Assembly (NCBI RefSeq): GCF_030541005.1
Contig: NZ_JASSVM010000002.1
Coordinates: 724,501 to 788,500 of the forward strand
DNA from: Marinobacter sp. SS5-14b
GTDB lineage: Bacteria > Pseudomonadota > Gammaproteobacteria > Pseudomonadales > Oleiphilaceae
Direction of reading: 5' to 3'
DNA length: 64,000 nt
How positions within the stretch are numbered: position 1 is the stretch's first letter; the number at the start of each line of letters is the position of its first letter. A model generated the notes under the pieces. It saw nothing but the letters and a program-made list of their open reading frames with translations. It was not told the origin of the DNA and did not search any database. This document shows, piece by piece, positions 35,327 through 44,645 of the stretch. The position numbers and the translations under genes were made by a program.

Positions 35327-36730
35327 TCAGGTTCCTGATGTTTTCTTGCGGGGAATGCCCAGGCGCTGTCTTCGTTCCCAGAGAGATTTCCGGCTGATGC
35401 CAAGTTTTTGGGCCAGCTCCGTTTCGCTCATGCGGTCCTGGTTCTCGAGCACAAAGTGCTGGAAGTAATCTTCCAGCGACAAGTCGTTGGCTGAATCCGG
35501 ATCCCGGGCGGGGGTTTGCTCGTTATCGCCCTCTACCAGCGTTTCGGGGATGTATTCGTCGCCAGAGTCGCTGTCCAGGTCTAGAACGGAGGGAGTTATA
35601 ATGTCACCGTCAGTCAGAATGGACGCGCGTTCGATGGCATTCTCGAGCTCCCGGACGTTGCCCGGCCAGCGGTGGCGTTCCAGGGCCTGCATGGCTTCCG
35701 GGCTCAGGCTGAGTTCCGGTCTGCCCAACTTGTTGGCCTGCCGCTTTAGAAAGCGGCTCGCCAGGCCTAAAATGTCGGCCCGGCGCTCTCGAAGGGGGGG
35801 CAGGCGAATCTGCATAACGTTCAACCGGTAATAAAGGTCTTCGCGGAATTCGCCCGTGCGAGTCATGGCCTTAAGGTTTCGGTGGGTGGCGGCAATCATG
35901 CGAACATCCACCTTGCGGCTCTGGGTAGCCCCCACCTTTCGGATTTCACTTTCCTGCAGCACGCGGAGCAAACGGGCCTGCGCTTCTGCAGGGAGCTCGC
36001 CGATTTCGTCCAGAAAGAGGCTGCCGCCGTCTGCGGCTTCAATTAGCCCGGTGCGCGCGGAAACCGCGCCTGTAAACGACCCTTTTTCGTGACCAAACAA
36101 CTCCGACTCGATCAGGCTTTCCGGGATGGCAGCACAGTTTACAGAGATCAGGGGTTTGGTGGCCCTGGGGCTGAGCAGATGCAATGCCCTGGCGGCAAGT
36201 TCTTTACCGGTGCCGGATTCACCGTTAATCAAGACGGTGGTTTCAGTGGGGGCGACTTTACGAATGAGTGTAAAGACCTTTTGCATCGGTTCGCACTGGC
36301 CAAACATGATGGCAGACGGGTCCGATGCGACTGAGCCAGTTTCCCTGGACGGTTCATCACCGTTCTGCCGGTCGGCGTCGCTGTCTTTCCGGGCGAGGAT
36401 GTTTTCAACGGCGGCGAGCATTTCATCATGGTCGAAGGGTTTGGCGATGTAGTCCACCGCGCCCATTTTCATGGAATCCACCGCCGAGCGCAGGCTGGCA
36501 TAGCTGGTCATAATCAGAACCGGGGTGTTGGGAGCCCGATTGATCATTTCGGTGCCGGCAGCGCCAGGCAGTCGGAGGTCGGTGATGACCAGATCGAAAC
36601 CGTCGGGCTCGAGCCCTTCGGCTTCCTCCACGGAAACCGCGTCAGCGACTTCATAACCGGCGTGCTGGAGCAGTTTTCGCACGGCGGAGCGAATAATGTC
36701 TTCGTCTTCAACAATCAGAATGCGGGGCAT
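35327..36730 (-). CDS. cbrB: Sigma-54 response regulator CbrB
   Basis: A 467-residue NtrC-family activator. It has an N-terminal receiver domain (phosphorylated Asp in VITDLRLPG, about residue 51), an AAA+ domain with Walker A GESGTGKE and the sigma-54 contact loop reading GSFTGA instead of the common GAFTGA, and a C-terminal Fis-type helix-turn-helix (ELAQKLGISRKSLWERRQRL). It lies 7 bp after the CbrA sensor gene. In Pseudomonas CbrB drives crcZ transcription and catabolic genes during poor carbon supply; the neighbouring RNA gene fits that role. Confidence 0.92.
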   Translation of the reverse strand: MPRILIVEDEDIIRSAVRKLLQHAGYEVADAVSVEEAEGLEPDGFDLVITDLRLPGAAGTEMINRAPNTPVLIMTSYASLRSAVDSMKMGAVDYIAKPFDHDEMLAAVENILARKDSDADRQNGDEPSRETGSVASDPSAIMFGQCEPMQKVFTLIRKVAPTETTVLINGESGTGKELAARALHLLSPRATKPLISVNCAAIPESLIESELFGHEKGSFTGAVSARTGLIEAADGGSLFLDEIGELPAEAQARLLRVLQESEIRKVGATQSRKVDVRMIAATHRNLKAMTRTGEFREDLYYRLNVMQIRLPPLRERRADILGLASRFLKRQANKLGRPELSLSPEAMQALERHRWPGNVRELENAIERASILTDGDIITPSVLDLDSDSGDEYIPETLVEGDNEQTPARDPDSANDLSLEDYFQHFVLENQDRMSETELAQKLGISRKSLWERRQRLGIPRKKTSGT

Positions 36731-36737
36731 ATTGCGT

Positions 36738-39698
36738 TCACGACCTTTCGTTCGGGCTGCTGCCGGTATCGGTATCAGGCTCGTAAGCTGGCAGGCGTAG
36801 TCTCATGCAGGTTCCCCGATCACGTGTCTTGTCAGCGGGGCTTTCAACCTGAATGTTTCCATAGTGTTCTTCAACGATGCTGTACACCAGGGAGAGGCCA
36901 AGTCCTGTGCCTTTGTTCGGTGCCTTGGTGGTGTAGAACGGCTCGAAAATGTGATCCAGTTGCTCTGGAGGAATGCCTGAGCCTTCGTCAATCACCTCGA
37001 TGATAGCGGAGTAGCCATCGTCGTTTCCACTGACCCGGATGGTCCCCCCATCCGGTGAGGCATCGCGGGCATTGGCCAGGAGGTTAACAAATACCTGCAC
37101 CAACCGCTGCTCATCGCCCAGCACCTGGAGGTTGGGTGGGCATTCATTCCGGTACTGGATGCCCATGTTCCGGTCACTGAGCGAAAGCAGGTTGATGGAC
37201 TCTTCCACGCACCGGTGAATGCTGACCGGCTCATAGCGGTTGGCGTGGGCATGGTTGCCGGTACGGGCAAAATTCATCAGCGACTGAAGAATGGCCGAGA
37301 TTCGCCGTGTTTGTTGCTGGATCTGATCGGCCGTTTCGAGGATGCCCGGGTCATCGGTTTCCAGCTTCAGGTTTTGGGCCAGAGAGGATATGCCGGTCAC
37401 TGGGTTGCCAATTTCGTGTGCCACCCCGGCAGCCAGTCGGCCGACGGACGCAAGGCGCTCGCTGTGCATCAGCTCATCTTCAAGCAGTCGGGTTTCGGTT
37501 TGATCTTCAACCAGAATAATGGAGCCGCCTTCGGCGTGGTCCGGCCCGTTCAACGCAGCTTTGTGCAGGTTCAGCCAGTGGGGTTTGCCTCGCAGATCCA
37601 GCCGGTGCTTGTAGCGATGAAGGTCGCCGCCCAGGTTGAAATCGTCCAGCAATGCGTGCCAGTGCTCAGGCAGTGCCATCAGCTTTGCGCCCACCACCTC
37701 GTCTGCCGAAATGCCGGTCAGCGCTTCCATGGCATGGTTCCACATCAGGATCTCGCCGTCTTCGCCGACGGAGCACGCTGGAATGGGCAGGTTTTGCAGG
37801 GTTTGCCGGTAGTGCCGGCGCAGATTGTCCAGCTCGCCGGCAAGGCCTGTGAGCTGGTTCTGGTAATCCCCAAGGGCCCGCTCTACATAGCGGATGTCCT
37901 GGCCGGTGCCGCCGTGGGTCATGGGCTTGAAGCCCAGGTGTCGCTTTACAATGTCCCGGGCAACCGATGGGCCCAGCAGGCCCGATAGGTTGATTTCAAT
38001 CTGATCTCGCAAACGCCGTAGCTGATAGGGTCTGAATTCCACGTTGGGCAATTTGAGCTGTTGTAGAGCCCGATCCACTTCCCGGCGGGATACGTTATTG
38101 CCCAGGGGGTCGGCCAACTGATGGATGAAGTCATTGGAAGAGGCTGCAAGAAGTTCGCGGCGCTGCGGTCGCGACAATGCCCCGAGCGAACAGGCTTGGG
38201 CGGCATTGGTTTCTTCTGCGGACGCCGGGCTCAGTATCGATACCAGGGCGAACACCGTAATGTTTGCCGTAAGGCTGATGAAGGTCAGCAGATGCCAGTT
38301 GTCGTAGCCTGCGGTAATGGGTAGCCCAAGTAGCGACAACAAGTCGAGCGTATAGGAAAAAGGGAGAACGAGGGTCAGTAACCAGATCGATAGTCCGGTA
38401 AGCAGTCCGGCTATCAGGCCGCGCCGGTTGCCCTCCGGCCAATAGATAACACCCAGGGCTCCTGGCAACAGCTGAAGCGTCCCGGTCAGTGAAATCGCAC
38501 CAAGGATCGAGAGGTCCAGATGTTGGCCGATGGTTTCATGGAACAGCAATGCGAGAAACAGGATGACGGCAATCAGTAATCGTTTGACCCACTGCAGCCA
38601 TCGATAGATGTCACCCTGATCTTTGGGTGTTTTAAGCGGAAGCACGACATGGTTCAGCACCATGCCCGCCAGTGCGAGGGTGCTTACGATCATTAAGCCG
38701 CTGGCGGCCGAAAGGCCGGCAATGTACATGAGCAGAGTCAGTGCCGGGCTGTCCAGGGCCTGAGCTACACCGATGCTGAAAAACGCGGGCGGTACGCTGA
38801 CGTTCAGCGCCTGGCCGCCCCAGACAATCAGGGGAACAGGCAGGCCCAGCAGCAGTAAATAGAGCGGCAGGCCCCAACTGGCTTTGGCCAGGGCTCTGGG
38901 TGACGGGTTTTCACTGAAAGTCATGTGGTACATGTGGGGCAGTACCAGGGCCGCCGCAAACGACATTAAAAGCAGCGCACGCCAACTGCCGTCATCAATC
39001 GCCATGGTCATGGTGGCTTCCGGGTGTGACCCTTCGGCCAGCCAGAGTTCCAGGCCCTCGGTTCCACCGAATACGCCGAACAAGATGACGCCTCCAAGCA
39101 CCAGCAGTGCCGCGACTTTGACAAGGGAATCGAAGGCAATCGCCAGCACCAGGCCCTGATGGTGGCCAGAGTTCTGTTGCCGTCTGGCACCGAACAGCAT
39201 GGCGAACAGCACGACAATGAGGCTGAACATGACACTGATGACTTTCGGGGGAGTATCCGGCGCCAGCAGGCTGGCAGACTTGGCCACGGCCTGGATCTGC
39301 ATGCTCAGCAGGGCCAGTATCGCGGCGGCCGAGCACAATGTGACCAGGGTGCCGGCCCACTGGCTTCGATAGCGATAGGCGAAGAGGTCCGCCAGTGAGG
39401 TCAACTGATAGGCGCGGCCGATTCTGAGTATGGGGTTCAGTAACACCGGCGCCAGTAAAAACGCACCACTGATGCCGAGATAGTAGGCGAGAAAGCCAAA
39501 GCCCGAATCGGCGGCCATGCCAACCGCGCCGTAAACTGCCCAGATTCCGGCATAAACACCCAGGCTCAGGGTGTACACCAGTGGGTGGCGAACCCATCGG
39601 CGAAGCAGGGTGCCCCGTTCTGTGGTCCAGGCGATCCCGAACAGAAGAATAAGGTACAGCAGGCTGGCCAGCAGCAGGCCGGTGGCGCTAAAACTCAT
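36738..39698 (-). CDS. cbrA: Sensor histidine kinase CbrA with SLC5 transporter domain
   Basis: A 986-residue membrane kinase. The N-terminal half holds about 13 membrane segments of the SLC5 sodium/solute symporter type; then come a STAC-like linker, a PAS domain (about 615-720), the HisKA phosphorylation site (GRLAAGVAHEIGNPVTGIS) and an HATPase domain (GTGLGLSLVYSIVEEH). In Pseudomonas the SLC5 part is linked to histidine transport. The ATG at 39698 overlaps the end of cbrX by 11 bp, which argues for this start over the one 11 codons upstream. Confidence 0.94.
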   Translation of the reverse strand: MSFSATGLLLASLLYLILLFGIAWTTERGTLLRRWVRHPLVYTLSLGVYAGIWAVYGAVGMAADSGFGFLAYYLGISGAFLLAPVLLNPILRIGRAYQLTSLADLFAYRYRSQWAGTLVTLCSAAAILALLSMQIQAVAKSASLLAPDTPPKVISVMFSLIVVLFAMLFGARRQQNSGHHQGLVLAIAFDSLVKVAALLVLGGVILFGVFGGTEGLELWLAEGSHPEATMTMAIDDGSWRALLLMSFAAALVLPHMYHMTFSENPSPRALAKASWGLPLYLLLLGLPVPLIVWGGQALNVSVPPAFFSIGVAQALDSPALTLLMYIAGLSAASGLMIVSTLALAGMVLNHVVLPLKTPKDQGDIYRWLQWVKRLLIAVILFLALLFHETIGQHLDLSILGAISLTGTLQLLPGALGVIYWPEGNRRGLIAGLLTGLSIWLLTLVLPFSYTLDLLSLLGLPITAGYDNWHLLTFISLTANITVFALVSILSPASAEETNAAQACSLGALSRPQRRELLAASSNDFIHQLADPLGNNVSRREVDRALQQLKLPNVEFRPYQLRRLRDQIEINLSGLLGPSVARDIVKRHLGFKPMTHGGTGQDIRYVERALGDYQNQLTGLAGELDNLRRHYRQTLQNLPIPACSVGEDGEILMWNHAMEALTGISADEVVGAKLMALPEHWHALLDDFNLGGDLHRYKHRLDLRGKPHWLNLHKAALNGPDHAEGGSIILVEDQTETRLLEDELMHSERLASVGRLAAGVAHEIGNPVTGISSLAQNLKLETDDPGILETADQIQQQTRRISAILQSLMNFARTGNHAHANRYEPVSIHRCVEESINLLSLSDRNMGIQYRNECPPNLQVLGDEQRLVQVFVNLLANARDASPDGGTIRVSGNDDGYSAIIEVIDEGSGIPPEQLDHIFEPFYTTKAPNKGTGLGLSLVYSIVEEHYGNIQVESPADKTRDRGTCMRLRLPAYEPDTDTGSSPNERS

Positions 39699-39864
39699 TT
39701 GGGTCTCGCCGCCATTCCAGCCAGAAACCAATAGCGATCAGGCCGCCCCAGATCACGAACGGGCTATACCAGGCGTTGTCCGGTGATGTCCACCAATCCA
39801 GAATATTCGGAGAAAAAATGTAGATGGCCAGCACCAGCAGGAAAACCAGACGGTAGATATACAT
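39688..39864 (-). CDS. cbrX: CbrX-like small membrane protein
   Basis: A 58-residue ORF between gluQ and cbrA. It starts MYIYRLVFLLVLAIYIFSPN, continues with a Trp-rich middle, has a second hydrophobic segment (FVIWGGLIAIGFWLEW) and ends RRDPNEF. Two membrane segments are predicted. In Pseudomonas a small gene, cbrX, sits here and is translationally coupled to cbrA. Here the ATG follows the gluQ stop by 4 bp and the stop overlaps the cbrA start by 11 bp, so the three genes are tightly coupled. Confidence 0.8.
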   Translation of the reverse strand: MYIYRLVFLLVLAIYIFSPNILDWWTSPDNAWYSPFVIWGGLIAIGFWLEWRRDPNEF

Positions 39865-39868
39865 CAGG

Positions 39869-40786
39869 CTAGCGGTCCGAAGGAAATTGTGTACCGGGGG
39901 TTATACCACGGGCCTGCCGGGATGTCAGTGGGATGGCGTGTCTTTGCCAATGTGTACGGCCCCATTCCAGAACTTCATCTACCCGGCTTTCCTCCAGCCC
40001 GGGCGGCGGTGTCTGGCCAAGGGCCGTCAGAGCCTGAACGAGATTGCCGGAAGGCCGGGTGTCGTCCAGTGCGGGTGCATGGGTCTGTTTGCTGAGCTTC
40101 TGGCCCTGCTCGTTGGTGATCACCGGAATGTGAAGCCAGTGCGGGGCGCAGGCTCCGAGCGCCCGGAAAATTTGTTGTTGCTGCGCGGTCATGTCCAGTA
40201 AATCGGAACCGCGCACAACGTGGGTGATGCCCTGGTCAATGTCATCTACCACCACAGCCAATTGGTAGGCGTAAAAACCTTCCTTGCGCAGAATAACAGG
40301 GTCGTCCAGCTCTGCGCGTACCTGCTGCTGTTGTGGACCGAGAAGGAGATCAGGCCAGTGGCTGTTTTCATCCTCCAGGGCAAAACGGATCGCGTGGGGG
40401 CTGCTGCCCGGGGGCTGGGGGCTGGTCCTGCAGTGGAACGGGTGGTGGCCCTGATTGGCTTGCAGCTGTTTGCGGGAGCAGCCGCACCGGTAGGCTTTGT
40501 TTTGCAGCAAAAGTTGTTCGATGGCGGCCTGGTAGGCACCGTGTCGCCGGGATTGAAAACGCACGGGCTCATCCGGGAGCAGGCCGTGGCTTTCCAGCGA
40601 GCGAAGAATCTGGCCGGTGGCCTCGGGGGGTTCTCTTAACGGGTCAAGATCTTCTATGCGAACCAGCCAGTCGCCACTCGATGTGCGCGCCTCCAGCCAG
40701 CTGGCCAAGGCGGTAACAAGGGAGCCAAAATGCAACGGGCCTGTGGGGGAAGGCGCAAAACGCCCGCGGTACCGGATGTGCTCCAT
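39869..40786 (-). CDS. gluQ: Glutamyl-Q tRNA(Asp) synthetase
   Basis: A 305-residue truncated glutamyl-tRNA synthetase paralogue that attaches glutamate to queuosine in tRNA-Asp. The HIGH-type motif is in FAPSPTGPLHFGSLVTALAS and the KMSKS-type motif in QKLSKQT; a zinc-like Cys set is present in YRCGCSRKQL. The anticodon-binding domain of full GluRS is absent, as in the family. It lies between dksA and cbrX, the Pseudomonas and E. coli partner order (dksA-gluQ). Confidence 0.94.
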   Translation of the reverse strand: MEHIRYRGRFAPSPTGPLHFGSLVTALASWLEARTSSGDWLVRIEDLDPLREPPEATGQILRSLESHGLLPDEPVRFQSRRHGAYQAAIEQLLLQNKAYRCGCSRKQLQANQGHHPFHCRTSPQPPGSSPHAIRFALEDENSHWPDLLLGPQQQQVRAELDDPVILRKEGFYAYQLAVVVDDIDQGITHVVRGSDLLDMTAQQQQIFRALGACAPHWLHIPVITNEQGQKLSKQTHAPALDDTRPSGNLVQALTALGQTPPPGLEESRVDEVLEWGRTHWQRHAIPLTSRQARGITPGTQFPSDR

Positions 40787-40833
40787 AGGTACTCTTCAAG
40801 CCGGCGGCAAGGGCCACCGGCTATCGGTAGGGG

Positions 40834-41274
40834 TCAGATGCCAGTCTGGCGCTCGCGAATTTCTGCCAGTGTCTTGCAGTCGATGCAAAGTGTGGCAGTC
40901 GGGCGGGCTTCCAGTCGGCGGGTGCCGATTTCTACGCCGCACTGATCACAAAAACCGTAGTCATCTTTGTCGATACGATCGATGGTTTTATCGATCTTTT
41001 TGATCAGTTTGCGCTCGCGATCCCGGGTGCGCAGCTCAAGGCTGAACTCTTCTTCCTGGGTTGCGCGATCGCTTGGATCCGCGTAATTTGCGGCATCTTC
41101 CTGCATGTGGTGCATGGTGCGATCCACTTCTTCCATCAGCTCCTGCTTCCACTTCAGAAGCAGTTCCTTGAAGTGCTGCAGCATGTCTGCGCTCATATAT
41201 TCTTCACCCTTTTTCATTTCGTAAGGGGTGAAGTTGGTAAAGCTTTCGCGTTGTGCTTGTGCAGTCTTTGCCAT
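40834..41274 (-). CDS. dksA: RNA polymerase-binding transcription factor DksA
   Basis: A 146-residue protein that enters the polymerase secondary channel and strengthens ppGpp control of rRNA and amino-acid promoters. It has the coiled coil with tip motif DPSDRA (the DxxDxA motif) and a C4 zinc finger (CDQC...CIDC). Length is close to E. coli (151). Lies 47 bp upstream of gluQ. It acts with SpoT and the omega subunit, both encoded in this window. Confidence 0.97.
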   Translation of the reverse strand: MAKTAQAQRESFTNFTPYEMKKGEEYMSADMLQHFKELLLKWKQELMEEVDRTMHHMQEDAANYADPSDRATQEEEFSLELRTRDRERKLIKKIDKTIDRIDKDDYGFCDQCGVEIGTRRLEARPTATLCIDCKTLAEIRERQTGI

Positions 41275-41442
41275 TGAGCCCTGGCCTCTTGTTTGTACTT
41301 CTACAAGAACGCTTTGTTTATACCGTGTCAGCAGCGTTGCTGAGCGGTTTTACCCTGGCGTCCTGAAATGGGAATTTGCGGAAAATAGCAGATAAGTCAC
41401 AGGCGTGCCAGCCTTGTGACACCGACTTATTGCGGAGAGCAT

Positions 41443-42174
41443 ATGAAGTTTGCTGATCCATTGCTAGAAGGCCGTCTGATTCGGCGCTACAAACGCTTCC
41501 TGGCCGACGTTCGCCTGGCCGGTGGCGAGGAGGTGACTGCGCACTGTCCGAACACCGGGTCCATGCTCGGCTGTCAGCCGGAAAACGCCCGGGTCTGGTT
41601 AAGCCAGAGCGATAATCCCAAGCGCAAGCTCAAGTACACCTGGGAGCTTGTTGAGACCAGCCCCGGCACCATAGCCTGCGTTAACACGGCCCGCCCGAAT
41701 GCTCAGGCCCGGGCCGCGATTGAAGCGGGTGTGGTGCAGGAGCTTGCAGGTTACAGCACGATTCGGGGCGAGGTCCGTTATGGCGAGGAAAAAAGCCGTA
41801 TTGATCTGCTGTTGTCGGGGCATGCGGCGCAGCCGGACACCTGGGTTGAGGTAAAGAACGTCACGCTCGCGGAAGGTGGCCAGGGCTATTTTCCGGACGC
41901 GGTGACGGAGCGGGGGCAAAAGCATTTGCGGGAGTTGATCGCGCAAGTGGTCAAGGGTGACCGCGCGGTTCTGTTTTTTGCGGTGAACCACACCGGCATA
42001 GAAGAAGTGCGCCCGGCCGATCACATTGACGCCCGGTACGGCCAGTTACTCAGGCAGGCCGTTGAAGCCGGGGTAGAGGTGGTTGCCTACCGGGCGGCAC
42101 TGGTCGGGGATGATGGCAATCCGAGTGGCCAGCTTGAACTGACGGAGCCGGTGCCGGTCAATCTGGAACCCTGA
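41443..42174 (+). CDS. sfsA: Sugar fermentation stimulation protein SfsA
   Basis: A 243-residue SfsA family protein with an OB-like N-terminus and a nuclease-like C-terminal fold ([19 protein letters not shown], which contain the D/E-x-K pattern). Function is poorly known; E. coli SfsA affects maltose use and binds DNA. The ATG at 41443, preceded by GGAGAG, was chosen over a start nine codons upstream. It is divergent from dksA, an arrangement also seen in E. coli. Its 3' end overlaps the Rieske gene by 17 bp. Confidence 0.9.
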   Translation: MKFADPLLEGRLIRRYKRFLADVRLAGGEEVTAHCPNTGSMLGCQPENARVWLSQSDNPKRKLKYTWELVETSPGTIACVNTARPNAQARAAIEAGVVQELAGYSTIRGEVRYGEEKSRIDLLLSGHAAQPDTWVEVKNVTLAEGGQGYFPDAVTERGQKHLRELIAQVVKGDRAVLFFAVNHTGIEEVRPADHIDARYGQLLRQAVEAGVEVVAYRAALVGDDGNPSGQLELTEPVPVNLEP

Positions 42175-42529
42175 CTTCAATCGTGTCGTCAGACTGACGC
42201 ACCTCGAGCATCGTCAGTGCGTCACCCTGGCAGGGCCCGGCAATGCATTCGCCGGTGCCCGGCTTGAACAGAGCGCCATGCGTAGAGCACTGGATGAACA
42301 AGTTGTCGGCGTCCATAAATCGGCCCGGCATCCAGTTCAGTTCAATGCCCAGGTGCGGGCAGATATTCAGGTAGGCCTTTGGCTGGCCTCTGTCCAGAAA
42401 CACAAACCCGGTCAGCGGCATGCCCTCGGGGTCATTGGCTTTTTCTTTCAGGCGAAACTCCACAAACCTGCCCGGCACAAGCTCATGTGCCGGGCAGACG
42501 GTTTGCCAGGGCTTTGGTCCGTAGGTCAT
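42158..42529 (-). CDS. Rieske [2Fe-2S] protein
   Basis: A 123-residue small Rieske ferredoxin-like protein. The cluster ligands are visible in [10 protein letters not shown] and CSTHGALF, giving C-x-H...C-x2-H, with Gly-rich loops typical of soluble Rieske proteins. No oxygenase catalytic domain is attached, so it is probably an electron carrier or a regulator with an unknown partner. It overlaps the pentapeptide gene by 4 bp and so is co-translated with it, while its end overlaps sfsA on the opposite strand. Confidence 0.85.
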   Translation of the reverse strand: MTYGPKPWQTVCPAHELVPGRFVEFRLKEKANDPEGMPLTGFVFLDRGQPKAYLNICPHLGIELNWMPGRFMDADNLFIQCSTHGALFKPGTGECIAGPCQGDALTMLEVRQSDDTIEVRVPD

Positions 42530-42894
42530 TTCGGCAACAAGGTGTAGCGCATCCGCGTGCCGTGGTTCAGCGACATGACGATTTCATCCGCGACCAGCCG
42601 GTGCGGAAAATAGCATCCGGATATCTTGGCTCCGCCAACGCTGGCACCTTCCATTCTGGATTTCGAGAAATCGATGCCGCGAAGGTCGGCACCCCGGAAA
42701 TAGCCGTGGCGGAAGTCCAGCCCCTGGGCATCCATGCCCCTCAAATCCAGGCCCCTGAAATCGCCGTGGGCAAAGCTGGGCACTTCCGCCAGCTTTGCCT
42801 TTTCTGCGTTAAAGATTTCAATCTTCTCGTCACGGAGCAGGTCATACAACGGGTGCTCAATGTGCTTTACGTCTTGTTCCTGGTGGTCGTCCAT
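42526..42894 (-). CDS. Pentapeptide-repeat protein
   Basis: A 122-residue protein with about eight pentapeptide units between residues 40 and 85 (FRGLDLRGMDAQGLDF, FRGADLRGID), enough for a short right-handed beta helix. Some such proteins mimic DNA and block gyrase, but this one is too short to claim that. The C-terminus (VADEIVMSLNHGTRMRY) is a separate conserved tail. The ATG at 42894 follows GAGGT. Translationally coupled to the Rieske gene. Confidence 0.78.
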   Translation of the reverse strand: MDDHQEQDVKHIEHPLYDLLRDEKIEIFNAEKAKLAEVPSFAHGDFRGLDLRGMDAQGLDFRHGYFRGADLRGIDFSKSRMEGASVGGAKISGCYFPHRLVADEIVMSLNHGTRMRYTLLPK

Positions 42895-42938
42895 CTGATA
42901 CCTCGCAACGGCCAAACAATAGATTTATACCCGAGAGT

Positions 42939-44525
42939 CTAGCTGCTTTGGCGGGGGCTGACGCCAAAATGCTGGCGAATCCGGTCCGCCACCGCTTCCG
43001 CTACATGTTCCTGATCGGTATGCAGGTGAATGGTGTGGGTCTTTTCTTCCGTGGTCAGCGGTTCAAACCAGTGCTGCTGAGCGTCCAGAAGCTCCTCGGT
43101 GGCTTCCGATGCGTCGCCCTGGCGATTGCGCACCCACGCCCGTCGAAGGTCTTCCGGCGCTTCGGTGTGGAGCAGTGCGAAGGGGACGGCCTGGTTTTCG
43201 GCGACCTCGGCAAACTGAGAGCGCTCGGCTTGCTTCAGACTGGCGGCATCGATGATGACGGACAATCCTGAAGACAGAAGCTTTTCAGCCAGTTGCGCCA
43301 GGTGCTGATAGGTTTTTTCGGTGGCTTCCGGGCTGTAAAGGTCTGTGCCCAGGCCGGATTTACTGTCATCCAGAGGTCCCAGGCCATGCAATCGTTTACG
43401 TTCGACATCGGAGCGCAGGCGGATAAGGTCCAGTTCGCCTGCCATCGCGGCGCTGACGCAGGTCTTCCCAGAGGCAGAAAGCCCGGTGGTGGCCAGCAGG
43501 TAGGGATTGGGGATCAAGCCGTAATCTTCCGCCAACTGAGCGTAATCTCTGTAGCGCTGCATCAGTTCTTCGCGCTCACTTTCGCTGAGGCTCGGATTGC
43601 CCATGGTGAACAGTGCAATTTTGGCGCGTACCATCGCCCGGTAGGCTTTGTAGAGCGGCAACAGCGCCAGACCTTCAAAATCACCCCGGTGCTCCAGATA
43701 GGTGTTAAGCACCAGATTGGCCATGACGGATTCTTTTCGGGATTCAAGATCCATCAGCAGAAAGGCCAGGTCATTGATGACATCAATGAAACGGAACGGC
43801 TCGTTGAATTCGATGCAGTCAAACACGGTCACCTGATCGTGGAACACGGTGATGTTGGCCAGGTGCAGGTCTCCATGGCACTCCCGTACCAGGCCATCAG
43901 CGCGACGGTTGGCAATCAGGTCCCGGTGGCGCTCGAAAGTGGTGCGGGTCCAGGCTTCGAGGGCGTCCAGCTGGTCAAGCAGGGCTTTGTCATCCAGTAG
44001 CGGACGGATCTGATCAAAGTTCTCCTGCATGGCGGCATAAACCGCCTCGGGGGTGCCCAGTGGTTTGTCGTCTGCAACCGGCGGCAGGCTGTCATGGAAC
44101 TGGGCCGCCTGGCGGGCGACGCTGCTGAGCAGTTCGGGCGTCAGGTCGCCCCGTTCCTGGCGCTTGTCGAACAGTTGATCCTGGTCGAACTGGCGCATGC
44201 GGATGGCGTATTCAAAGGGCTCACCCTCGCCGCCGATGCGCGGTTGTTCGGGGCTTCCGGTGATCGGCAACACGTCCAGGTACAGCTCGGATGCGAGGCG
44301 GCTGTTGAGTCTGAGTTCTTCTTCACAGAACTGCTTTCTGCGTTCCAGGGTGGAGAAGTTCAGAAACCCGAAATCCATGGGCTTCTTGATCTTGTAGGCG
44401 TAGTCGCCAGTCAGCAGTACCTGGGAAATATGGGTTTCGATAACCCGGAAATCCTTCACCGGATGATCGTACAATTCCGGGTTCTGCAGTGCTTTAACCA
44501 GTGTATCCGGCGCGTTGTCGCTCAC
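42939..44525 (-). CDS. APH-like kinase fused to P-loop kinase
   Basis: A 528-residue protein. The N-terminal half looks like an aminoglycoside phosphotransferase/protein-kinase fold (catalytic loop RECHGDLHLANITVFH near 220 and VFDCIEFNE), and the C-terminal third is an ATPase/zeta-like P-loop domain with Walker A TTGLSASGKT near 350. Such fusions are widespread but their substrates are unknown. It is probably cytoplasmic. The gene lies 44 bp upstream of the pentapeptide gene and divergent from mrcB. Confidence 0.82.
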   Translation of the reverse strand: MSDNAPDTLVKALQNPELYDHPVKDFRVIETHISQVLLTGDYAYKIKKPMDFGFLNFSTLERRKQFCEEELRLNSRLASELYLDVLPITGSPEQPRIGGEGEPFEYAIRMRQFDQDQLFDKRQERGDLTPELLSSVARQAAQFHDSLPPVADDKPLGTPEAVYAAMQENFDQIRPLLDDKALLDQLDALEAWTRTTFERHRDLIANRRADGLVRECHGDLHLANITVFHDQVTVFDCIEFNEPFRFIDVINDLAFLLMDLESRKESVMANLVLNTYLEHRGDFEGLALLPLYKAYRAMVRAKIALFTMGNPSLSESEREELMQRYRDYAQLAEDYGLIPNPYLLATTGLSASGKTCVSAAMAGELDLIRLRSDVERKRLHGLGPLDDSKSGLGTDLYSPEATEKTYQHLAQLAEKLLSSGLSVIIDAASLKQAERSQFAEVAENQAVPFALLHTEAPEDLRRAWVRNRQGDASEATEELLDAQQHWFEPLTTEEKTHTIHLHTDQEHVAEAVADRIRQHFGVSPRQSS

Positions 44526-44645
44526 GTTGTGCTCCTGGGTTCCCTGAACTCGTTGATTTTGTTTGGCCTATCATAGCGGGCAGATTACAGAAATAACACA
44601 CAACAGACCTGCCGGTCGCCTGCTCGGCTTCGTTATAATCCGGCG

